Source: an uncultured Phocaeicola sp. (GTDB taxonomy: Bacteria > Bacteroidota > Bacteroidia > Bacteroidales > Bacteroidaceae). Taken from it: a stretch of 64,000 nucleotides of DNA. Position 1 is the first letter of the stretch. Each line of letters begins with the position of its first letter. The position numbers were made by a program, and so were the translations under genes. The stretch is taken from NCBI GenBank assembly GCA_944319745.1, contig CALUET010000002.1:124001-188000 (forward strand). Reading direction: 5' to 3'. Shown one piece after another: positions 54,777 through 62,718 of the stretch. Under the pieces are notes generated by a model. The model did not search any database. It was not told where the DNA came from and worked only from the letters and a program-made list of their open reading frames with translations.

Positions 54777-55880
54777 ATGAAGCAGTTTTATTCGTTCATT
54801 AAAAAAGAATTTTATCAGATATTTCGTGACAAACGGACGCTGTTGATCTTGTTGGTCATGCCCGTTATATTGGTTATACTGTTGGGCTACGCCATCAATA
54901 CGGAGTTGAATGATGTGAGGATTGCCGTGTTCGATCCCTCAAAGGACACGGAAACACGGCATGTCATTGAGCGTTTCCGTGCGAGCAAATATTTTTCAGT
55001 GATAAAAGAGCTGGATACAAAATCTGAGATAAACGATGTGTTTAAGGGTGGGAATATGGATATGGTTATTGTTTTTCCGGAGAATTTTTCCGCCAGACTG
55101 CATAAAAGAGAAGCCAACATACAGTTGATTGTAGACGGGACAGATCCGAATCAGGCATATATGCTGACCGGTTATGCCGGAGGAGTGCTGTCGTCGTACC
55201 AGATGGAATTATTGGAACGCTACGATATCCCGGTTCAAATACAGACGGAGACGAGGATGCTTTATAACCCTCAAGCCAAAAGTGCCTACAATTTTGTGCC
55301 GGGTGTGATGGGACTCATCCTGACACTTATTTGTGCAATGATGACTTCCGTTTCCATTGTCCGTGAAAAAGAAATGGGAACAATGGAAGTTTTGCTTGCT
55401 TCTCCCATGAAACCCATTCAAATCATCTTGTCGAAAATGGCACCTTATTTCGTCTTGTCCATAACAACTCTGGTAATTATTCTTTTACTTGCCGTATTCG
55501 TTATGGGAGTACCTATAAGGGGAAGTTTGTTTTGGCTGGCGCTTTCGTCGGTTTTATTCATTATTGTTGCCCTATCCCTGGGCTTGCTCATATCCACCCT
55601 GGTCGACAAACAGATGTCTGCATTGCTGGTTTCCGGTATAGGATTGATGATGCCTGTCCTGGTTTTCTCGGGCTTGATTTTCCCCATTGAGAACATTCCC
55701 TGGGTATTGCGCTGGATTTCCGATGTTATACCGGCCAGATGGTATATCGCTATTGTAAGGAAAATCATGATAGAAGGCGTGGGGGTACAATTTTTTATAA
55801 AGGAATTGTGCATCATCGTCGTGATGGCACTTGTACTGATAACGGTGGCGTGGAAGAATTTTAAAGTAAGATTGTGTTGA
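54777..55880 (+). CDS. ABC-2 type permease (YbhS/YhhJ-like)
   Basis: 367 residues. One N-terminal helix (LLILLVMPVILVILLGYAI), a periplasmic domain of about 130 residues (RIAVFDPSKDTETRHVIERF), then five helices from FVPGVMGLILTLICAMMTS; the conserved VREKEMGTMEVLLASPMKP loop is the ABC-2 coupling motif. Pairs with the next gene. Confidence 0.93.
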   Translation: MKQFYSFIKKEFYQIFRDKRTLLILLVMPVILVILLGYAINTELNDVRIAVFDPSKDTETRHVIERFRASKYFSVIKELDTKSEINDVFKGGNMDMVIVFPENFSARLHKREANIQLIVDGTDPNQAYMLTGYAGGVLSSYQMELLERYDIPVQIQTETRMLYNPQAKSAYNFVPGVMGLILTLICAMMTSVSIVREKEMGTMEVLLASPMKPIQIILSKMAPYFVLSITTLVIILLLAVFVMGVPIRGSLFWLALSSVLFIIVALSLGLLISTLVDKQMSALLVSGIGLMMPVLVFSGLIFPIENIPWVLRWISDVIPARWYIAIVRKIMIEGVGVQFFIKELCIIVVMALVLITVAWKNFKVRLC

Positions 55881-55889
55881 AAGATTTCG

Positions 55890-55911
55890 GCCTGTCTGTT
55901 GGCGGACGGGC
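55890..55911 (+). other. Small hairpin between the two permease genes
   Basis: GCCTGTC (55890-55896) with GACGGGC (55905-55911), one G.T pair, 8-base loop, no T-run. Possibly an RNA-stability hairpin in the 69-base gap; weak. Confidence 0.3.
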
Positions 55912-55949
55912 ACGATTGAATAAAATTACCGCATTAAACAACAAACATT

Positions 55950-57065
55950 ATGTTGAGGTTTTTGTTGGAAAAAGAATTTAAGCAGATATTCAGAAACCCG
56001 TTTCTGTTGAAATTATTGGTGATCATGCCTCTGATGGTCATTGTGGTGTTTCCTTATGTAACCAATCAGGAGGTGAGAAATGTGAAGCTGAGTATTGTAG
56101 ACAACGACCATAGTCCGGCCTCGAATCGCCTGATACAGAAAGCGGCCTCGTCGTCTTGTTTTCAGTTGACGGATGTGTCGTCTACTTACGACGAGGCGTT
56201 GCGGAATCTTGAATTGGGAGAGTCAGATATCATACTTGAGATTCCCCGCAATTTCGAGTGGGATTTAAAGCGAAACGAGAAAGCCAAAGTGATGATTTCC
56301 GCCAATTCGGTGAACGGGACACAGGGCGGTCTCGGATCGCAGTATCTGTCATTTATCGTGACCGATTACGGAAATGAGTTTCGCGAACAAGAGAATCCGG
56401 TCAATCTTTCCGCGGCGGATATTCCCATTTTTCAGACGGATATGATTTACCGGTTTAATCCTTCGCTGGATTATAAAGTGTTCATGATACCCGGTTTGAT
56501 TGTTGTTTTGGTGACATTATTGTGTTGTGCGCTTACGGCTCTCAATATCGTGGGGGAAAAAGAATCGGGGACTATCGAGCAGATAAACGTTACGCCCGTG
56601 CCAAAGAGCTTGTTCATCATAGCCAAACTGATGCCCAACTGGATCATAGGTTTTCTGGCTCTTGCCTTCGGGATGATATTTGCCTGGCTGATACACGGGC
56701 TTGTGCCTGAAGGAAATTTGTTTACTGTATTTGTGTTTTCCGCATTGTATATTCTGGCAATGTCGGGCATGGGGATGGTTATATCCAATTATTCCAATAC
56801 CATGCAGCAAGCCATGTTCATAATGTTCTTTTTCTTGATTATCATGATGCTGACCTGCGGGTTGTTTACGCCTTTAAACAGTATGCCCGAATGGATGCAA
56901 ATAATAACAAAGGTCAACCCCGTGCTGTATTTTGTTGAGGTAATACGTTTGATTTATCTGAAGGGAAGTACCTTGAACGAGCTTGTCCCTAACCTGTTAT
57001 GGCTTTGTGGATTTACGATTGTCTTCAATGTCTGGGCGGTGATAAGCTATAAAAAGAGTGCCTGA
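55950..57065 (+). CDS. ABC-2 type permease (YbhR-like)
   Basis: 371 residues, same layout as the previous permease: N-terminal helix (LLKLLVIMPLMVIVVFPYV), periplasmic domain, then five helices with the coupling motif VGEKESGTIEQINVTPVPK. Last gene of the efflux operon, ending 14 bases before the convergent MmcQ gene. Confidence 0.93.
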   Translation: MLRFLLEKEFKQIFRNPFLLKLLVIMPLMVIVVFPYVTNQEVRNVKLSIVDNDHSPASNRLIQKAASSSCFQLTDVSSTYDEALRNLELGESDIILEIPRNFEWDLKRNEKAKVMISANSVNGTQGGLGSQYLSFIVTDYGNEFREQENPVNLSAADIPIFQTDMIYRFNPSLDYKVFMIPGLIVVLVTLLCCALTALNIVGEKESGTIEQINVTPVPKSLFIIAKLMPNWIIGFLALAFGMIFAWLIHGLVPEGNLFTVFVFSALYILAMSGMGMVISNYSNTMQQAMFIMFFFLIIMMLTCGLFTPLNSMPEWMQIITKVNPVLYFVEVIRLIYLKGSTLNELVPNLLWLCGFTIVFNVWAVISYKKSA

Positions 57066-57079
57066 ATTGCCTGGAAAAA

Positions 57080-57415
57080 TTATTTTTTCAAGGCAAGTTC
57101 ATACGAATGCCGGATGAATTGTTTCAGTTCGTCGTCGCTCACATCTTCATTGAAACGAATGCTTATCCAATGTTCCGGGCTTAAATTGTAGGGACGGCCT
57201 ACCGCCCGGTAGACAGCTTTCAGTTCGTCTGCCTGTCCCGGCGAGCAGCGGATGTTGCATTGATCGAATTGATCGATGTCGAAATAGCAAAACATCCGTC
57301 CGTTCACATAAAAGGCCAGAAAAGAATGCTTTCCGTGAAAGAACTTCTCAAACGGCATCTTTTCGCTGCTGCCGGGCAGTGACAAACAATATTCCCGGAA
57401 TGTTTCAATGTCCAT
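57080..57415 (-). CDS. MmcQ/YjbR family protein
   Basis: 111-residue small protein with the family start DIETFREYCLSLPGSSEKMPF and the central ISIRFNEDVSDDELKQFIRHSYEL. CyaY-like fold with proposed DNA binding; biological role not established. Between two unrelated operons, its own transcription unit. Confidence 0.9.
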   Translation of the reverse strand: MDIETFREYCLSLPGSSEKMPFEKFFHGKHSFLAFYVNGRMFCYFDIDQFDQCNIRCSPGQADELKAVYRAVGRPYNLSPEHWISIRFNEDVSDDELKQFIRHSYELALKK

Positions 57416-57463
57416 TACTCGTTCGTCTTTTGAAATGCTGCAATCTTTGTCTATACGGGACCG

Positions 57464-58675
57464 TTATTTTTCGGGGAAAAGACTTCGGGCAATACCCAAT
57501 TCCAACCCGCGCAATTCGGCCAGTCCTCTCAATCGGCCGATGCAGGAGTAACCGGGATTGGTCTTTTTGTGCAGATCGTCTATCATCTGATGGCCGTGGT
57601 CGGGACGAACGGGAATCGATACTTTTCGCCGTTGTTCTACTTCGAGCAAGGCTTTCATCATGCCGTACATGTCAACATTTCCCTCCAGATGATTGGCTTC
57701 ATAGAAATTTCCGTTTTCATCTCTCTGCGTACTGCGCAGATGGACGAAGTTGATTCTGTCACCAAACTCGTACATCATGCCGACCAGATCGTTGTCGGCA
57801 CGTATGCCGAACGAGCCGGTACACAGGCACAGACCGTTTGAGCGGTTTGGAACGGCTTCGACCAGTTTTCTGAAATCGTCGGCCGTAGAGAGGATACGCG
57901 GCAATCCTAAAATGGGATAAGGGGGATCGTCGGGATGAATCACCAGTTGCACTCCTGCTTCATCTGCCACGGGAGCTATCTCTGAAAGGAAGTAAATGAG
58001 GTTCTTTCTCAGCCGTTCGGCATCGATGTCGCGGTAACGGTTTAAGGCTTCGCGGAATTGTTCTATCGTGAAACTTTCCTCCGAACCGGGCAATCCGGCA
58101 AGGATGTTTCGTGTCAGTTGGCGCTTTTCTTCTTCCGTCATTTGCATGTACCGGTTGCGCGCTCGTTCTTTTTCCCTGTCATTGTACGATGATTCGGCTT
58201 CGGGCCGCTTCAGTATAAAAAGATCGAAAGCCATGAAAGCATCTTTTTCAAAGCGTAAGGCTTTGGAACCGTCGGGCATGGAGTAGGCCAGATCGGTGCG
58301 TGTCCAGTCTAAAACAGGCATGAAATTGTAAGTGACACAGCAGATCCCGCAGGCAGCCAGATTGCGCAGGCTTTGTTTATAGTTGTCGATATATTGCTGA
58401 AAGTTTCCCGTTTGCGTCTTGATATGTTCGTGTACGGGGACACTTTCCACGACGCTCCATGTCAATCCGGATTGCGCGATCAGCTGTTGGCGCTTGCGGA
58501 TTTCTTCCACAGGCCATACTTCTCCGTTGGGAATATGGTGCAAGGCATGTACAATATCCGTAGCTCCGGCTTGTCGTATGTCGCAAAGACTTACAGGATC
58601 ATTCGGCCCGTACCATCGCCACGATTGTTTACAAAGATACATAGTCAGAGATGTTTTTATTTGATTGTTGGTCAT
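57464..58675 (-). CDS. uxuA: D-mannonate dehydratase
   Basis: 403 residues; D-mannonate to 2-keto-3-deoxy-D-gluconate (KDG). Family motifs [43 protein letters not shown]-like [29 protein letters not shown] and [11 protein letters not shown] are intact. ATG at 58675 (9 bases after the SDR gene) or 58642 ([10 protein letters not shown]), which is closer to homologues. Last gene of the glucuronate operon. Confidence 0.96.
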   Translation of the reverse strand: MTNNQIKTSLTMYLCKQSWRWYGPNDPVSLCDIRQAGATDIVHALHHIPNGEVWPVEEIRKRQQLIAQSGLTWSVVESVPVHEHIKTQTGNFQQYIDNYKQSLRNLAACGICCVTYNFMPVLDWTRTDLAYSMPDGSKALRFEKDAFMAFDLFILKRPEAESSYNDREKERARNRYMQMTEEEKRQLTRNILAGLPGSEESFTIEQFREALNRYRDIDAERLRKNLIYFLSEIAPVADEAGVQLVIHPDDPPYPILGLPRILSTADDFRKLVEAVPNRSNGLCLCTGSFGIRADNDLVGMMYEFGDRINFVHLRSTQRDENGNFYEANHLEGNVDMYGMMKALLEVEQRRKVSIPVRPDHGHQMIDDLHKKTNPGYSCIGRLRGLAELRGLELGIARSLFPEK

Positions 58676-58684
58676 GATTGGTCT

Positions 58685-59497
58685 TTAAATAGAGAATGCA
58701 TTAAATCCTCCGTCGATAACAGTCAGCGTTCCCGATACGAACTTCGAGGCATCGCTTGCCAGCCATTGCAGCGTGCCCAGCAGTTCTTCCGGTTCGCCGA
58801 AGCGCTTGAAAGGCGTATGAGCCAATATTGTTTTTGCGCGGTCGGTGAGAGAGCCGTCGGGATTTGTCAGGAGCGTTCTGTTCTGGTCGGTCAGGAAAAA
58901 ACCGGGAGCGATGGCGTTTACACGCAGTCCGGGGCCGAATTTAAGAGCCAGCTCCCCGCAGAGATATTGTGTAAAGTTTACAACGGCTGCTTTTGCCGCT
59001 CCGTAACCTGCCACGCGCGTCAGCGGGCGCAGTGCCGATTCTGAGGCAATATTGATGATGGAGCCTTGTCCTTGTTGTACCATGGCCTTAGCGAAAACCA
59101 TAGTGGGTAGTATCGTCCCGAAAAGATTCAGGTCGGTTACTTGACGCATGCTGTCGATGTTCAGGTCAAACAGTGAGCCTTCGGGAGAAATCGTGGCTCC
59201 GGGCATGTTTCCTCCTGCGCCGTTAATGAGTACGTCGATACGCCCGAACCGTGCCATGATTTCATTGTAATTATGCTTCAGCATGTCTTTGTTCAGTACG
59301 TCTGTGGCTTGGAAAACGGCAGTCAGATTCTGCGCTTCCGCTTCTTTCACCAGCTTGTTTCCTATGGTCTCGTTTCGTCCAAGGATAACCACACAGGCAC
59401 CTTCTTCCGTGAAATGGCGCACCATAGCCCGTCCTAATATGCCGGTTCCTCCGGTAATGACGAATACTTTTCCTTTTACGTCGAATAAGTTTTTCAT
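58685..59497 (-). CDS. SDR oxidoreductase, probable D-mannonate (fructuronate) oxidoreductase
   Basis: 270-residue short-chain dehydrogenase. Cofactor loop FVITGGTGILGRAM, NGAGGNMPG, catalytic Ser in IINIASESALRP and Y-x3-K in GYGAAKAAVVNF. Position between exuT and uxuA implies reduction of D-fructuronate to D-mannonate, replacing the long-chain dehydrogenase UxuB of E. coli. That role is inferred from context. Confidence 0.9.
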   Translation of the reverse strand: MKNLFDVKGKVFVITGGTGILGRAMVRHFTEEGACVVILGRNETIGNKLVKEAEAQNLTAVFQATDVLNKDMLKHNYNEIMARFGRIDVLINGAGGNMPGATISPEGSLFDLNIDSMRQVTDLNLFGTILPTMVFAKAMVQQGQGSIINIASESALRPLTRVAGYGAAKAAVVNFTQYLCGELALKFGPGLRVNAIAPGFFLTDQNRTLLTNPDGSLTDRAKTILAHTPFKRFGEPEELLGTLQWLASDASKFVSGTLTVIDGGFNAFSI

Positions 59498-59499
59498 GT

Positions 59500-60924
59500 T
59501 TATTGAATTAATTTATATTTCGGAACTAATGTTTTCATGATGCTCCACCCGATAAGATAAGCGACAGAGCAGATACAGAATATGATGAAATAGCCGGCCG
59601 GTTTACCTGTGAAACCCATGAATTCCAGTTGAACTTCGTCGGCATAGACGAAAAGTCTCCCGGCAAAAAGCTGCATCAGCATGGAACTTACTCCTCCTGC
59701 CATACCGCCGATGCCTGTAACCGTGGCGACGGCGCTGCGGGGGAACATGTCGCTTACCGTGGTATAAATGTTTGCAGACCACGATTGATGCGCGGCACAT
59801 CCGATACCGATCAGGATGACCGGAAACCAGGGAGAGATTGTTCCCAGCGGTTGTGCGAATAAAACGACCAGAGGGATGAAGGCAAAGATAAGCATTGCCC
59901 GCATGCGGGCTTCGTACGGATTGGCACCTGTTTTGTTTATGAAGATGGTGGGAAGTTTACCGCCGTAGAGAGAAAGCATGACGATGGCATATAAAGTGAA
60001 GATAAGAAGCATGCCAAGCGGTTCGGTCGTCTTGATCCCGAACTGTGTGTTCAGGTAAGAAGGAGTCCAAAAAAGGAAGAACCACCATACTCCGTCCGTG
60101 CAGAATTTTCCCAAAGTGTACGACCATGTCTGACGATAACAGAAACATTGCAGGAAAGAAAGCTTCTTTTCTTCTTTTCCCGGTTCGGTCTTTTTTATCA
60201 GATTGGCCTCTATCTTTTTGTCTTGCTCGATGTATTCCAGTTCGGCTTTATTGACAAACTTGCTTTTTGTTGGCGGGGTGTACATGAACACCCAGAAGCC
60301 CATCCATATAAAGCCCAATATACCGATGATGACAAATGCCATTTCCCAACCGTAATATTTGGCAAGTACGGGTATTGTCAGCGGGGCAATCAAGGCACCG
60401 ATTGAGGCTCCTGCATTGAAAACGGAAGTGGCGAAAGCACGGTCTCTCTTCGGGAAATACTCGGCCGTAACCTTTACTGCCACGGGAAAGTAGCCGGCTT
60501 CTCCGATAGCCAATATGCAGCGTGCCGCCAAAAAGAAGTACATGCTTATGGTAGCAATGACAACAGCCATGTCGCCTGTCGCCGCAATCAGGTCGGCTTT
60601 ATTCTCCAGACCTACGCAAGCCTCGGTGGCTATTCCGCAGAATGCGTGCAGGCAGGCACCGGCAGACCAGATAAAAATGGACCACAAATACCCTTTTTTT
60701 GTTCCCAACCAGTCGATAATACGGCCGGCAAACAACATCCCGATGGCATAAACAATGGAAAACGTGGCGGTAACCAGTCCGTAATGTCCCTCATTCCAAT
60801 GAAACTCCGGTTTAATAAATTCGTCCCATGTCAGCGATAAGACCTGTCGGTCTAGATAATTGATGGTCAATGCCAGGAACATCATGATGCAAATGGTCCA
60901 CCGATAGTGTGTCATCTTTTCCAT
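59500..60924 (-). CDS. MFS hexuronate transporter (ExuT-like)
   Basis: 474 residues, 12 helices, ACS subfamily of the major facilitator superfamily. NYLDRQVLSLTWDEF at the first helix and AGRIIDWLGTKKGY, plus AARCILAIGEAGYFPVAVKV, are typical of ExuT/glucuronate symporters. The context fixes glucuronate (or galacturonate) as substrate. Two bases from the SDR gene and three from eda. Confidence 0.9.
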   Translation of the reverse strand: MEKMTHYRWTICIMMFLALTINYLDRQVLSLTWDEFIKPEFHWNEGHYGLVTATFSIVYAIGMLFAGRIIDWLGTKKGYLWSIFIWSAGACLHAFCGIATEACVGLENKADLIAATGDMAVVIATISMYFFLAARCILAIGEAGYFPVAVKVTAEYFPKRDRAFATSVFNAGASIGALIAPLTIPVLAKYYGWEMAFVIIGILGFIWMGFWVFMYTPPTKSKFVNKAELEYIEQDKKIEANLIKKTEPGKEEKKLSFLQCFCYRQTWSYTLGKFCTDGVWWFFLFWTPSYLNTQFGIKTTEPLGMLLIFTLYAIVMLSLYGGKLPTIFINKTGANPYEARMRAMLIFAFIPLVVLFAQPLGTISPWFPVILIGIGCAAHQSWSANIYTTVSDMFPRSAVATVTGIGGMAGGVSSMLMQLFAGRLFVYADEVQLEFMGFTGKPAGYFIIFCICSVAYLIGWSIMKTLVPKYKLIQ

Positions 60925-60927
60925 GGT

Positions 60928-61602
60928 CTATCTCCTTCTTGCATTTTGTATAATGTCTATGGATAAGCGGCACATCGCTGTAATGGAGTTCCAGTCTTCC
61001 GATGCGATCTTCTCTTTCGAGAGTAATTTCGAACCCATTCCCACGCACGTTGTTCCGGCTTTCATCCATGCAGTCAGGTTTTCTTCGGTAGGTTCTACGG
61101 CTCCTGTTGCCATAATCATGGTCCAGGGCAGCGGAGCTTTTATGTTTGAAACGAATGAAGGTCCGCCAACGCTCCCAGCAGGGAAAATTTTTACGATGTC
61201 GCAACCCAACTCGTGTGCCGTTCCTATTTCTGTTACCGAGCCACATCCGGGAATGTAGGGCACCATGTGGCGGTTACATAAACGTGCTATTTCCGTATTA
61301 AGATAAGGACCGACAATGAAATTCGCCCCGTATTGCAGGTACAACGCAGCGGTAGGAGCATCGATTATCGAGCCGGTTCCTAAAATCATTTCGGGGCATT
61401 CCGTTTGTGCGAACTTCACGAGGTCGATAAACACTTCGCAAGCGAAATCGCCCCGATTCGTAAACTCGAAGGCACGTACGCCGCCTTCGTAACAGGCTTT
61501 CAGCACTTGTCGGGCTGTTTGCTTGTCTTTATGATAAAAAACCGGAACCATTCCGGTCTGCAACATGGTTTGCAGTACTTGAAGTTTATTGAATTTTGCC
61601 AT
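60928..61602 (-). CDS. eda: KDPG/KHG aldolase
   Basis: 224 residues from ATG 61600-61602 (MAKFNKLQVLQTML); a longer frame adds 13 unconserved residues. Class I aldolase splitting 2-keto-3-deoxy-6-phosphogluconate to pyruvate + glyceraldehyde 3-phosphate. Active-site Glu in RAFEFTNRGD, Schiff-base Lys in CDIVKIFPAGSVGG. Confidence 0.95.
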   Translation of the reverse strand: MAKFNKLQVLQTMLQTGMVPVFYHKDKQTARQVLKACYEGGVRAFEFTNRGDFACEVFIDLVKFAQTECPEMILGTGSIIDAPTAALYLQYGANFIVGPYLNTEIARLCNRHMVPYIPGCGSVTEIGTAHELGCDIVKIFPAGSVGGPSFVSNIKAPLPWTMIMATGAVEPTEENLTAWMKAGTTCVGMGSKLLSKEKIASEDWNSITAMCRLSIDIIQNARRR

Positions 61603-61627
61603 AAGATTTGATTTAAACTGTTTTCTG

Positions 61628-62668
61628 TTATCGGGATACACGCCCGCTTCCGTCGCCTTGCATTAAATTTTCCACTTCTTCGGTGGTGACTAAGTTGTAG
61701 TCTCCGTAAATGGTATGCTTCAGGCATGATGCAGCAACGGCGAAATCGAGTGCTTTTTGATTGTCGTTCTTATAAGTGAGCAATCCGTAAATCAGACCTC
61801 CCATAAAGGAGTCACCTCCGCCTACGCGGTCGACAATGTGTGTAATGTCGTAACGCTTCGATTGATAAAACCTTGTTCCGTCATAAAGAACGCCTCCCCA
61901 TGTGTTGTGGTTGGCATTGATCGATCCGCGCAATGTAATGATTGCTTTCTTAGCCCGCGGGAAAAGTTTCATCAGCTGGACGCATACGCTTTCAAATCTT
62001 GTGGCATCCACTTTGCCGGTTGTAACGTCGAAGTTTTCAGGACGGATGCCGAATACTTTCTCTGCGTCTTCCTCGTTTCCCAGTATGATATCGCAGCCTG
62101 CAACCAGTCGGGGCATGATTTCACTTGCACTTTTTCCGTATTTCCATAAATTTTTTCGGTAGTTTAGATCGCAGGAAACGGTGATTCCCAAACGGTTTGC
62201 TGCCTGAATGGCTTCCAAACAAACATCGGCCGCACCCTGACTGATGGCGGGAGTGATTCCGGTCCAATGAAACCAGTCGGCATTTTTCAGTACGTCGTCC
62301 CAGTCAATCATGCCGGGTTTTATTTCTGAAATGGCAGAATGGGCACGGTCGTATATGACTTTGCTTGCTCGCGAGACGGCACCGGTCTCAAGGAAATAAA
62401 TGCCCATTCGCTCTCCTCCATAGATAATGTGGTCGGTTTTCACCCCGTGTTTATGTAAATCGCACACGCAGGCTTTTGCTATATCGTTTAGGGGTAGACG
62501 GGTGACAAACTCGGCATTCATGCCGTAATTGGCCAATGATACGGCCACATTTGCTTCTCCTCCGCCGAAAGTGGCGTTTAATTCTTCCGCCTGACTGAAA
62601 CGAAGATAACCGGGTGTTGCTAATCGGAGCATGATTTCTCCGAAGGTGATGATTTTTTTCTGTTGCAT
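61628..62668 (-). CDS. kdgK: 2-keto-3-deoxygluconate kinase (PfkB family)
   Basis: 346 residues. PfkB signatures: FGEIMLRLATPGYLRFSQ and FGGGEANVAVSLANYG near the N terminus, and HIVDRVGGGDSFMGGLIYGL (about residue 270) with the catalytic Asp. KDG + ATP to KDPG. Between uxaC and eda, as expected for the pathway. Confidence 0.94.
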   Translation of the reverse strand: MQQKKIITFGEIMLRLATPGYLRFSQAEELNATFGGGEANVAVSLANYGMNAEFVTRLPLNDIAKACVCDLHKHGVKTDHIIYGGERMGIYFLETGAVSRASKVIYDRAHSAISEIKPGMIDWDDVLKNADWFHWTGITPAISQGAADVCLEAIQAANRLGITVSCDLNYRKNLWKYGKSASEIMPRLVAGCDIILGNEEDAEKVFGIRPENFDVTTGKVDATRFESVCVQLMKLFPRAKKAIITLRGSINANHNTWGGVLYDGTRFYQSKRYDITHIVDRVGGGDSFMGGLIYGLLTYKNDNQKALDFAVAASCLKHTIYGDYNLVTTEEVENLMQGDGSGRVSR

Positions 62669-62718
62669 GTTATGAATGATATTAAATCTTGGTTATATGG
62701 AAATATACGGTTTCGTAT

